From: Mucilaginibacter ginsenosidivorax | GTDB lineage: Bacteria > Bacteroidota > Bacteroidia > Sphingobacteriales > Sphingobacteriaceae | Direction of reading: 5' to 3' | Assembly: GCF_007971525.1 (NCBI RefSeq) | Contig: NZ_CP042437.1 | Location: 7,564,001 to 7,628,000, forward strand | DNA: 64,000 bases | Part shown: positions 44,406 to 53,242 of the stretch, piece after piece | Numbering within the stretch: position 1 is the stretch's first letter | Layout of the letters: every line of letters starts with the position of its first letter | Program-made: the position numbers and the translations under genes | Notes under the pieces: model-generated | Seen by the model: the letters and a program-made list of their open reading frames with translations, nothing else | Told to the model about the DNA's origin: nothing | The model's database searches: none

Positions 44406-45724
44406 TATTTGCGTGTCTTTAGCTTGTTGATCGCGAAGTTTCCGATACGTGTGCCTTCATCAACGCCATTTACAATGGATGGCATGTAATGAATACCGCC
44501 GTAAAACCGGCTGATGGCCGCCTCGTCGGCAGCGGCTTTAAATGATTTGAATTTACGGGCGGGGATGCTAAACTCTACCTCGGTGGAGTCGGTAAAGGCA
44601 AAATTATCACCGAATAACTTGCCAAGCACAACCGCCGATGCATTTGAAACTACGCTATGCCCGCTGGTATATTCGGGGAACGGCGGGGTTTGCAGCAAAG
44701 GCATCCAGTTTTGATCAATATATTGGTTGATATAGGTTTCGGGGCGAATAACTTTGCTTTTGTATTTTTCGTCCCAGCAGTTAATAAAACTGTCGGCAAT
44801 TACAACCGCCAGGCAGGCATAAGTCTCAGCCGAACGGACGTAGTCGGCTTTTGCCTGGCGGCAAACCAGGCCGGCAATGTTTATCCAATGACCTCCGGGC
44901 GATATCTTTTTGGTTGCAAACATGGTATGCCCATTGGTATTAACTTTAAAGGGGTTATCGTCCCAATATGTGGCTATGGTGCTTTGCTCCGGTGTTAAAT
45001 GCTGGCCGGCCTCCCTCACAGCAACAGCCAGTTTATAAAAATAACTGGTGGGCTCCTTTGAAAAATCTACCGCTTTTGCAGGCTTAAACTGCTGTGCCGA
45101 ATCCAGTAAAAATGGACGTATTTCGTTCCAATGCGGCTCTACCCCTTTCATATAGGCCGGCGGTGTCGGCTTCCAGGTGGCATCGTCGGTTTGCACATTG
45201 TATTTTGATAATGAACGGGTATGCTTATAATTATCCTTGCCTGCCCATTTAATAATCCGGTCAGCAATTAACTTTCCGTAAGCTATCGAGTTTTGGTATA
45301 CATCATCGGGCATGTCGGTATTTTTGAATTCATCCATCAAGCCGCTGTGGAAAGCCTCTATCCGGCCTTCGGACATCACCAGGATTTTCCCAACCGTTAA
45401 AATGGCATGCGCGGCAGCTAAATTGTAGCAATATGTTTTGCCAATTTCCGGTTTGGGGATTGAATCCAGCCCTTTTACCTGGCCTGCGAGGGATAAGTAG
45501 TTTTTATCGCCATTACGCGCAGCCTCATATCCTGCAACGGTAATATAAGCGTAAATACGGCTTGCCACCGGCGGCGAATAAATATCATGCAGCATTACCT
45601 CGCTAACCTCGCGTACCGACCGATGGATGTAATTGGGGTTTTCGGCTAATTTTTTCCACCCGTTATTTTTGTTACAGTCAAACAACAAGGCAACAGCAAA
45701 AACAGTAAAGTAAAGTTTATTCAT
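44405..45724 (-). CDS. Vanadium-dependent haloperoxidase / PAP2-type protein
   Basis: An exported acid-phosphatase-fold protein that binds vanadate or phosphate; members either oxidise halides or remove phosphate. The three anion-site motifs are present: KYKSKVIRPETY, the FPEYTSGHSVVSNA loop and AISRFYGGIHYMPS (Arg and His near residues 406-412). The N-terminus is hydrophobic and ends LLFDCNKNN, a possible but non-standard lipobox. At 439 aa it fits bacterial haloperoxidase-like members. It is divergent from the FG-GAP/ASPIC gene, a pairing I recall from other Bacteroidota. Halide activity cannot be told from phosphatase activity here. Confidence 0.85.
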   Translation of the reverse strand: MNKLYFTVFAVALLFDCNKNNGWKKLAENPNYIHRSVREVSEVMLHDIYSPPVASRIYAYITVAGYEAARNGDKNYLSLAGQVKGLDSIPKPEIGKTYCYNLAAAHAILTVGKILVMSEGRIEAFHSGLMDEFKNTDMPDDVYQNSIAYGKLIADRIIKWAGKDNYKHTRSLSKYNVQTDDATWKPTPPAYMKGVEPHWNEIRPFLLDSAQQFKPAKAVDFSKEPTSYFYKLAVAVREAGQHLTPEQSTIATYWDDNPFKVNTNGHTMFATKKISPGGHWINIAGLVCRQAKADYVRSAETYACLAVVIADSFINCWDEKYKSKVIRPETYINQYIDQNWMPLLQTPPFPEYTSGHSVVSNASAVVLGKLFGDNFAFTDSTEVEFSIPARKFKSFKAAADEAAISRFYGGIHYMPSIVNGVDEGTRIGNFAINKLKTRK

Positions 45725-45958
45725 ATATGGGTTCCGATAAAATTAATAAAGGTTAATTGGGCCAGACAGGCTATCCATCAAAGCTAACAGTAAATCCACA
45801 AACATATATTGAGCGATACAATTTGACGAAATATTGAGATGATTTGCAGAACCTGTTATGTCAAAATCCATTTTCTTTACGTACGCTTACTACATAGCGT
45901 TCAGTAACTTAAAGCTCAACCAAAGCATAAACCATTATTAAATTTTTATTGTAATTAC
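45725..45958. promoter_or_regulatory. Divergent promoter region
   Basis: A 234-base gap between the divergent haloperoxidase and FG-GAP genes. It is AT-rich near both starts. I see no firm -7 box, operator or ORF. Confidence 0.35.
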
Positions 45959-48900
45959 ATGATAAAACCTTTACTCATTAAGTTTAAATTCCCACTTGTA
46001 CTATTGTTTTTTTTGGCGCCCGGCTGCTCGCGCATGCAGAATGGCCCTACCCTTTTTAAACTATTAGATGCATCGCAAACCGGCATCGATTTTAAGAACA
46101 CCCTGAGCCCAAGCGATAGTATTAATATTCTTAACCATCCTTACTTATATAACGGCGCCGGCGTGGGCATAGGCGATTTTAATAACGATGGCCTGCCCGA
46201 CGTTTACTTTGCAGGCAACATGGTGGCCAACAAGCTATTCCTCAACAAAGGCGACTTAAAGTTTACCGATATAACCAATACTGCCGGCGTTGATGGCGAA
46301 GGCAAATGGAGCGCGGGTGTATCTGTTGTGGATATTAATAACGATGGAAAAATGGACATTTACGTTTGCGCGTCGTTTAAATCAAATGCCGAACAGCGCC
46401 GTAACATGCTGTACATTAACCAGGGTAACAATAAGGATGGTATACCCACTTTTAAGGACGAAGCAAAGACATACGGATTAGATGATGATGGCTACAGCAC
46501 GCAAGCCATATTTTTTGACTACGACCATGACGGCGACCTGGATATGTACCTGCTGACCAACTTTTTAGGCAAAACCACCCCTGTAGCCTATCGCCCTAAA
46601 CTAACTGATGGCAGCGCCGAAAATAACGACCGGCTGTACCGCAACAACGGTAACGGCACCTTTAGCAATGTTACTAAAGAGGCCGGTATCTTAATTGAGG
46701 GTTTTGGCAACTCGGTATCTGTAACAGATATCAACAACGACGGTTGGCCTGATATTTATGTGGGCAACGACTTTATATCAAACGATGTGCTATACATCAA
46801 CAATAAAAACGGAACTTTTACCAACCGGGCGGGCGATTATTTTAAGCACACCGGCTGGTCGGTAATGGGGGCAGATATGGTAGACATCAATAATGATGGC
46901 CTGCCCGACCTGGTATCGTTAGAGATGCTACCCGAAGAAAATGTGCGTAAAAAAACCATGCTGATGGGCGATAACTACATTACCTACATCAATAACAAAA
47001 AATTTAATTACGAGCATCAATATATCCGTAACGTATTGCAGTTAAACCAGGGACAAACACCGCTGGGCCATACCCAATTCAGCGAAATAGCCTACATGGC
47101 CGGCATTTACCAAACCGACTGGAGCTGGACACCCTTAGTGGCCGATTTTGATAACGATGGTTACCGCGATATGGTGATTACCAACGGCTACCCACGAGAC
47201 GTAACCGACCTTGACCATGCCCTATACAGTAACGACCAGGGCCGTACCGTTAAGGAAAACCGCACATTGGCAGCGGCCGATTCGTTCCCGGTGGTTAAAA
47301 CGGCCAGCTATGCTTTTAAAAACCAGGGCGGTTATATGTTTGCCGACCAATCGAAAAACTGGGGTATTGTTAAGCCAACCTTTTCGACCGGCGGTGTTTA
47401 TGCCGACCTTGATAATGATGGCGACCTTGACCTGGTGATCAACAATATTGATGACGATGCCTTCATTTACGAAAACACACTGAACAGCAAAACACAGGTA
47501 GATAAAACGCACCATTACCTAACCGTTAAGCTAACCGGCGATGATAAAAACCTTGGCGGCATTGGTGCAACAATCCGCATTTACTACCAGGGTAAACAAC
47601 AATTTTACGACCAGCAGCCCTGCCGCGGCTATATGAGCACCGACGATGCCAAAGCCCATTTCGGTATCGGCACTGCCAATGAAATTGATTCATTGCGCAT
47701 CCGCTGGTCAGACGGCAAAACCGAATTGGTAAAAAATATCAAGGCAAATCAAACTATCACCCTGCAATACAAAAACGGTTCGGGTAATTACAGTCCTCAA
47801 CCTCCGGTGGAGCGTGCACCGGTATTTCAATCGGCAGCAAACCAATTGGGTATTAAATATGTGCACCAGGAAAAAGATGCCATTGATTATAATATACAGC
47901 CAACCCTACCTCATAAACTAAGCCAGTATGGGCCATCGATTGCTGTGGGTGATGTAGATAACAACGGCTACGATGATTTTTATGTTGGCGGGGCCGCAGG
48001 CAATAAAGGCGTATTTTTTATGCAGGGTGCCGACGGTAAGTTCACCATGGACAATAATCGTTTTTTAAACGATAGTTTCAAGGAAGAAGAAGATATGGGT
48101 GCGCTGTTGTTTGATGCCAATGGCGATGGTTTCCTTGATTTATATGTAGTTAGCGGGAGCTATGAGTTTCCGAAAGACCATACCACCGCGCAGGACCGGC
48201 TTTATATTAACAATGGCAAGGGACAGTTTACAAAAAGCTTTGGCGCAGTACCCGTTGAGTACGATAATGGATCTTGCGTTCGGGCAGCCGATTTTGACCA
48301 CGATGGCGATCTTGACCTGTTCGTAGGCGGTCGATCTGTTTCGGGTGCTTACCCCTCATCGCCGGTGAGCCATATTCTCAGGAACGATGGCGGCAAATTT
48401 ACCGACGTAACCGCACAGCTTTGTCCCGAACTGGTACATGGCGGAATGATTACCGATGCGCTATGGTCTGATTTTGATAACGACGGGCTTGTTGACCTGG
48501 TTGTTGTTGGCGAGTGGATGCCGGTAACCTTTTACAAAAATACCGGCAACGGTTTTACCAAAATAAAAACGGGAATTGACGCTCACGTAGGCTGGTGGAA
48601 CAGTATTGTTGCCGGTGATTTTAATAACGATGGCCAGGTGGATTATGTAGCCGGCAACCTGGGCCAAAATTCAAATTACAAAGCAACTTTTGAACAACCA
48701 ATGACCATTATGGGGAAAGACCTTGATGGCAACGGCTCATTTGATGCCATGATATTTTGTTACATGAAGGCCGAGGACGGTTTGCAAAAGCCCTTCCCGA
48801 TGCACACCCGCGACGATTTGATAAGCCAGCTGATATCTATCCGGAAAAAATACCCAAGCTACAGGGGGTTCGGCAAAGCTACTATGGACGATTTATGGAG

Positions 48901-49522
48901 CGACAAAGACAAAGAAAACGCGGTGATCATGAAAGCCACGGATATGAACACCAGCTTTATTGCCAACAAAGGAAACGGCAAATTTACAATAAGCCCCATG
49001 CCATTAGCCACACAAATGGCGCCCGTATACGGTATGGTTGCAAAAGATATTGACCAGGACGGCAACCTTGACCTGGTAATGGCGGGTAACGATTTTGGAA
49101 TGGAGCCCTTTACCGGGCGGCATGATGCCTTTATGGGCTTGTACCTGAAGGGTAATGGCAAAGGCGGCTTTGCTCCTTTATCTGTTGCCAAAAGCGGGCT
49201 GTTTATTAATGGCGATGCCAAAGCGCTGGCCGCCATACAATCAGCTAAGGAAGGTGATATTTTAGTAGCCACCCAGAACCAGGACAGCCTGAAAATATAT
49301 CGCCAAAACAGCATTGGTATGAAGCCTAAAAAATACATCAAACTAAAGGCTGACGATTTTTTTGCAGATCTCAGCTATAAAAACGGCAGTAAAAAACGGG
49401 TAGAGTTTTATTACGGTTCTACTTACTTGTCGCAATCATCGCGTAACCTACAAGTTGATGCAGATGTAAGTAAGATTACCATTACCGGATATTCCGGAAA
49501 GAAGAGAGAAATAGCCAATTAA
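45959..49522 (+). CDS. FG-GAP/VCBS repeat lipoprotein with ASPIC/UnbV domain
   Basis: A very large surface lipoprotein (lipobox LFFLAPGC). Two integrin-like propellers flank an ASPIC/UnbV domain. Calcium-loop motifs D-x-[ND]-x-[DN]-G-x-x-D recur about 14 times, for example DFNNDGLPD, DINNDGKMD, DYDHDGDLD, DFDNDGYRD, then DVDNNGYDD, DANGDGFLD and DIDQDGNLD. The UnbV part (about 530-600) reads GGIGATIRIYYQGKQQFYDQ, then AHFGIGTANEIDSLRIRWSD. Such proteins (CRTAC1-like) are thought to bind surfaces or glycans; no activity is proven. It ends at a bidirectional terminator and starts divergently from the haloperoxidase gene. Confidence 0.9.
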   Translation: MIKPLLIKFKFPLVLLFFLAPGCSRMQNGPTLFKLLDASQTGIDFKNTLSPSDSINILNHPYLYNGAGVGIGDFNNDGLPDVYFAGNMVANKLFLNKGDLKFTDITNTAGVDGEGKWSAGVSVVDINNDGKMDIYVCASFKSNAEQRRNMLYINQGNNKDGIPTFKDEAKTYGLDDDGYSTQAIFFDYDHDGDLDMYLLTNFLGKTTPVAYRPKLTDGSAENNDRLYRNNGNGTFSNVTKEAGILIEGFGNSVSVTDINNDGWPDIYVGNDFISNDVLYINNKNGTFTNRAGDYFKHTGWSVMGADMVDINNDGLPDLVSLEMLPEENVRKKTMLMGDNYITYINNKKFNYEHQYIRNVLQLNQGQTPLGHTQFSEIAYMAGIYQTDWSWTPLVADFDNDGYRDMVITNGYPRDVTDLDHALYSNDQGRTVKENRTLAAADSFPVVKTASYAFKNQGGYMFADQSKNWGIVKPTFSTGGVYADLDNDGDLDLVINNIDDDAFIYENTLNSKTQVDKTHHYLTVKLTGDDKNLGGIGATIRIYYQGKQQFYDQQPCRGYMSTDDAKAHFGIGTANEIDSLRIRWSDGKTELVKNIKANQTITLQYKNGSGNYSPQPPVERAPVFQSAANQLGIKYVHQEKDAIDYNIQPTLPHKLSQYGPSIAVGDVDNNGYDDFYVGGAAGNKGVFFMQGADGKFTMDNNRFLNDSFKEEEDMGALLFDANGDGFLDLYVVSGSYEFPKDHTTAQDRLYINNGKGQFTKSFGAVPVEYDNGSCVRAADFDHDGDLDLFVGGRSVSGAYPSSPVSHILRNDGGKFTDVTAQLCPELVHGGMITDALWSDFDNDGLVDLVVVGEWMPVTFYKNTGNGFTKIKTGIDAHVGWWNSIVAGDFNNDGQVDYVAGNLGQNSNYKATFEQPMTIMGKDLDGNGSFDAMIFCYMKAEDGLQKPFPMHTRDDLISQLISIRKKYPSYRGFGKATMDDLWSDKDKENAVIMKATDMNTSFIANKGNGKFTISPMPLATQMAPVYGMVAKDIDQDGNLDLVMAGNDFGMEPFTGRHDAFMGLYLKGNGKGGFAPLSVAKSGLFINGDAKALAAIQSAKEGDILVATQNQDSLKIYRQNSIGMKPKKYIKLKADDFFADLSYKNGSKKRVEFYYGSTYLSQSSRNLQVDADVSKITITGYSGKKREIAN

Positions 49523-49528
49523 AAAACG

Positions 49529-49566
49529 ATGGCGGGTCGCTTAAAAACAACCCGCCATTTGTTTTT
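49529..49566. terminator. Bidirectional terminator
   Basis: ATGGCGGGT (49529-49537) pairs with ACCCGCCAT (49550-49558). It is flanked by A6 on the left and TTGTTTTT on the right, between two convergent genes. Confidence 0.85.
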
Positions 49567-49579
49567 GTATCGAAGTGCT

Positions 49580-51976
49580 TCACTTCACCTGCGATGAGTA
49601 GCTCGGTTTTACTTCAAAACTAAAGGTCTGGCTGCCTGCCTCGCCGCTTTGGGTTATCCCTTGTATTACACCAACATAAGTTCCGGGTTGATCGGATGTG
49701 TAAAATGACAATTGTTGCTTACCATCGGCACCCGTATTTACAGATGGCGACCAATAAAGTACGTTCCTGAAATCGGGCATGTGGCTGGCCGCCTGCGTAT
49801 CGGTATCGTAAACCGGCGAGTAAAACTGGCGCTCCTGCTGCAAACCTTCATAATCAAGCACCACCGCATGCGGATCTATTTCGGCACCGCCAAGATCGCC
49901 TTTGTAACTGGTAAAACTAAATATCCCATGTTCGTATGATGGCCCCAGCGAGTAGTTAAATGGCACATCCTCCAGTTTACGGATTTTGAGCGGATCAACC
50001 TTAAACACTTTATTCATATCAAAAAATGGCACCCCATCTATCAGCATCATCGGGTCATCGTCTGCCAGGAAACCTATGCCAATACCGGTAACCACTTTTA
50101 CATGAAATTGGTTGCCGGTATGAAAAACGTTTGCCTCCCTGATGTATTCGCGCATTACTTCTTCCATCGTAGTAAAGCGGGTGTAGTTGTCTAACAGGTA
50201 AGTTTTGTAAGGCGCTCCATAAAATGCCGTGGTATCGGGCCGCGATTCGGTAAACTGCCTCATTTTTGCGCCATTGTAAATATTTTGAACCTGCATTGTT
50301 AGCGCAGCATCTTCAAACGTGGTTTGCAGGCCAGGTGTAACGTCAAAATGTGGTGTTGCCGTCTTTACAAATTGGTCAGAAAATGGTGTCAAAACATCTA
50401 TGTGGTAATTGGTATCAACAGCGGTATTGGTTTCAACAACAATTTCATTTGGCCCGTAAAACTCCCGCATATTAAAAACCAGCTTACCACGGGCATCGCT
50501 TTTAGCGGCATACAGCTGGATGTGTTTACCCGGTATCCCAAGGTAGGCCTGGATATCTTTTTCGGGCTGATTATTAAGCTTATTAACCAGGGTAGCGGTA
50601 ATCATAGGGCCGCTTAACTCGGGTAAAAAATTAAAAGCTGGTGTCTTTTTATTTAAAATATCGTCCCAGGCAAAACTTCGCCAGCCCTGGGTAAGCATCA
50701 GGTTGTCTGCAGCCTCTGTAGCTACAGCATTTTTATCGTTAAAATAATAACCCGGCGATTCAATATCTCCTCTTAAATCCGATTTTAACCATAAGTAGCT
50801 CAGTATATCTTCCTGTTGGTTGTGCTGCAACGAATCCATGCGGTAAACAGATACCGACAGGCTGGCGGCAGCAGGCTTATTACCTGCACCCTGCGTGGCT
50901 ATAGTAACATCTGCCTTTTTACGCATGGCGTACTGTGCAGCGCTCGCGCCGGCGCTTATAGATAGTTTTTTTGTTGGACGTTTAAAATAAAGGCGTTCGC
51001 AAACCGGTCTCTTGTCGGCGCTGAAAATGGTTATTTGCGATATTCCTTCGCCAAGCCTGCTTTTATCTAAAATAAAACTGGCGGTACCGTTGGTTACCGC
51101 AGATGATTGCACCGCTTTAACTACCTGATGGCTTTGTACAAAAAGGAAAACGTTGCCATCAGGCAGGTTTGTATTTACGCTAACCGAAAGCTGGCCGTTG
51201 CCATTGTCTTTTAAGCTCATTACGTAGCCTTTATCGCTGATCGCCGGAATATCTTTTTGTATCAATTTGCCGTCAATTTTAATTACTGCACGATAGGAGG
51301 TATTACTTTGAGGCTTAAAAACAAATCTACCGATCCCGAATTTCAATGGCTCAAACCTGGCTACCGTATCATTGTTCTGATTAACAATTGCGCCTTTAAA
51401 ATTTACGCCTTTACCAAATTGATCGGCAGCTTTTACACCTACTACACTTGCTATACCACTAACCAGGTGCCCGCCTTCCGGAAAAAACTGTATATCGTAT
51501 GCCGCCAATGGTGTTTTCGCTTCCTTTACCGGACTTTTCAGCGGGTTTATGATGACCAGTTTCTTTGAAAAATAGTAGTCAGGGCCAAAGTTTTTCATCC
51601 AGCTGGTATAAGCCCGCAATACAAAATTACCGGTTGGCAAATTAACCGGGATATACAATGAACCATTCCCGCTGCCATCCTTCATAGCAATTTTTGTTTG
51701 TAATACCGGCGTTTGCTTATCATCAAGTACTTCAACATATGCCACCTTACTTAAGCCAAGCGGTTTCATAAAAATACCATCCACATTAAATAATTTAAAC
51801 CAAAGCACTTCCCCTGCGGTGTAGCCATTTTTATCGGTATGTACAAATAATTTTTCCTGTAGCGCGTTTGATGTGTAATCATTAAAATTGGCCTGCACTT
51901 CGGGTAATACCTGCCCAAACAAACTGGTTATTGACATGATCGCTACTGCGAAAAAAATGCTGGTAATTTTTTTCAT
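49580..51976 (-). CDS. Secreted MG2/macroglobulin-like protein with plug-like segment
   Basis: An exported, mostly beta protein. I place the start at ATG 51976, giving the signal peptide MKKITSIFFAVAIMSITSLF then GQ; an upstream ATG at 52000 would overlap the preceding gene. Residues 35-130 form an MG2-like domain (LQEKLFVHTDKNGYTAGEVL, PTGNFVLRAYTSWMKN). Near 635-660 there is a TonB-plug-like stretch (DDPMMLIDGVPFFDMNKVF), yet no barrel follows. A final MG-like domain is LYWSPSVNTGADGKQQLSFY. It closes the operon with the STN receptor and DUF4249 protein. A role in assembly or gating of that receptor is only a guess. Confidence 0.82.
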   Translation of the reverse strand: MKKITSIFFAVAIMSITSLFGQVLPEVQANFNDYTSNALQEKLFVHTDKNGYTAGEVLWFKLFNVDGIFMKPLGLSKVAYVEVLDDKQTPVLQTKIAMKDGSGNGSLYIPVNLPTGNFVLRAYTSWMKNFGPDYYFSKKLVIINPLKSPVKEAKTPLAAYDIQFFPEGGHLVSGIASVVGVKAADQFGKGVNFKGAIVNQNNDTVARFEPLKFGIGRFVFKPQSNTSYRAVIKIDGKLIQKDIPAISDKGYVMSLKDNGNGQLSVSVNTNLPDGNVFLFVQSHQVVKAVQSSAVTNGTASFILDKSRLGEGISQITIFSADKRPVCERLYFKRPTKKLSISAGASAAQYAMRKKADVTIATQGAGNKPAAASLSVSVYRMDSLQHNQQEDILSYLWLKSDLRGDIESPGYYFNDKNAVATEAADNLMLTQGWRSFAWDDILNKKTPAFNFLPELSGPMITATLVNKLNNQPEKDIQAYLGIPGKHIQLYAAKSDARGKLVFNMREFYGPNEIVVETNTAVDTNYHIDVLTPFSDQFVKTATPHFDVTPGLQTTFEDAALTMQVQNIYNGAKMRQFTESRPDTTAFYGAPYKTYLLDNYTRFTTMEEVMREYIREANVFHTGNQFHVKVVTGIGIGFLADDDPMMLIDGVPFFDMNKVFKVDPLKIRKLEDVPFNYSLGPSYEHGIFSFTSYKGDLGGAEIDPHAVVLDYEGLQQERQFYSPVYDTDTQAASHMPDFRNVLYWSPSVNTGADGKQQLSFYTSDQPGTYVGVIQGITQSGEAGSQTFSFEVKPSYSSQVK

Positions 51977-51990
51977 GATCCGGTATTGTT

Positions 51991-53178
51991 TTATTTCCAA
52001 AATGATGGTTTTTTATTTGTTCCGCGTAAGGTACAGTCCACGCAAATAGGCGATGATGCCGTGTACCCCCCCGGCGCGTAATCAACTGTCAATTCTATGC
52101 CCGAATAAATGAGGTCGTGTACCTCGGCAACATATATAGGCGGGATGGTTGGAATGGTGGTGGTAACTTTTCGTGCATATAATAGCGTATCCAAATGGCA
52201 ACCACCATATGGAGTCTCGGCCACCCAGTTCGCCGGCAGGCTGGCTTTATCAACAAAAATTCGTTTTTGCGTTACTTGTCCTACAGTAACATAACCGATA
52301 ACGGGCTCGTTAGGGTTACTGATGCAATGCATGTTACCTGTTAGTTCTGATGGCTGCGGGTCAAAAATTCCGCCAATCTGTTCTGTATTTTTCTTCAGAA
52401 GTTCAAAATAATTGAATGCATCTGACGTAATTGCGTATTGTTTTACAAGGATGCTGTACCTGAACCGAAACTTTTCCGAGTTAGCACGAACCAGCGCTAT
52501 TGGTGCATTATTTACTTTATCTGCCGACAGTTTAGCCGTTGTAGTGGTAATTATGGTATTGGAGGTATCGCTTACCCAGCAATTGTATATAACCTGGTCG
52601 CCGGTTCGGGGGTATTGAAAATCCGGTGGCGGCGCCGAAGGGTTTTGAACAACTGTAATTAACGATCTAAACGCACTTTGGATCTGGTAGGTCTCCGTAT
52701 ACTCCCACCTGTAATATTTACTGTTATTGGTTGCGTCATGTGTATCAACACCAATTTGCAAGCCGTTACTGGTTATGTCAGTCCTCACACTGTCAATTGG
52801 CGGCGAGTTTTTTACCGGCACAAAATCTGAAGCATATTTACCGCCATTTAACGTGGTAATTTTAAGGCTGTATTTTTCGTTGGCAGATAAGTTTAAAGGT
52901 GCTGATACATAAGTCCCGTTACCTTTGCCGGTTAATTTATAGCTTGCGCCCCCGGCGCTTTCAACGGTTACCACAGCGCCCAATTCGGGGTTGGCTTTCG
53001 CGTTACTATCCAGGTTAACTGTACGGCGTAAGGTTATGGTGGTAGAATCGCCCAACGAGATATTGCCATCAACCACCAAATAGCTGGTTACTTTGGCCGA
53101 GGGCGCAATTGTAATCTGCTTTTTACAGGCCATTGCACCCATCAATACAAACAGTATGTATAGTATCCTTTTCATCAT
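51991..53178 (-). CDS. DUF4249 lipoprotein
   Basis: An envelope lipoprotein (lipobox VLMGAMACKKQ) of the DUF4249 family, usually encoded next to a TonB-dependent receptor. N-terminal SYLVVDGNISLGDSTTITL and PELGAVVTVESAGGASYKL form an Ig-like domain. The C-terminal half contains YFELLKKNTEQIGGIFDPQP and GNMHCISNPNEPVIGYV, which are diagnostic. Late cysteines (SPICVDCTLRGTN) may form a disulfide. It lies 64 bases after the receptor gene and 14 bases before the MG2 gene. It probably acts as a receptor partner; the ligand is unknown. Confidence 0.88.
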   Translation of the reverse strand: MMKRILYILFVLMGAMACKKQITIAPSAKVTSYLVVDGNISLGDSTTITLRRTVNLDSNAKANPELGAVVTVESAGGASYKLTGKGNGTYVSAPLNLSANEKYSLKITTLNGGKYASDFVPVKNSPPIDSVRTDITSNGLQIGVDTHDATNNSKYYRWEYTETYQIQSAFRSLITVVQNPSAPPPDFQYPRTGDQVIYNCWVSDTSNTIITTTTAKLSADKVNNAPIALVRANSEKFRFRYSILVKQYAITSDAFNYFELLKKNTEQIGGIFDPQPSELTGNMHCISNPNEPVIGYVTVGQVTQKRIFVDKASLPANWVAETPYGGCHLDTLLYARKVTTTIPTIPPIYVAEVHDLIYSGIELTVDYAPGGYTASSPICVDCTLRGTNKKPSFWK

Positions 53179-53242
53179 CTTAATTCCTCAAAAATCTTGT
53201 TAAATAAATCAACCGTGCTGTCATTTCCCCCTCCTATCAACA

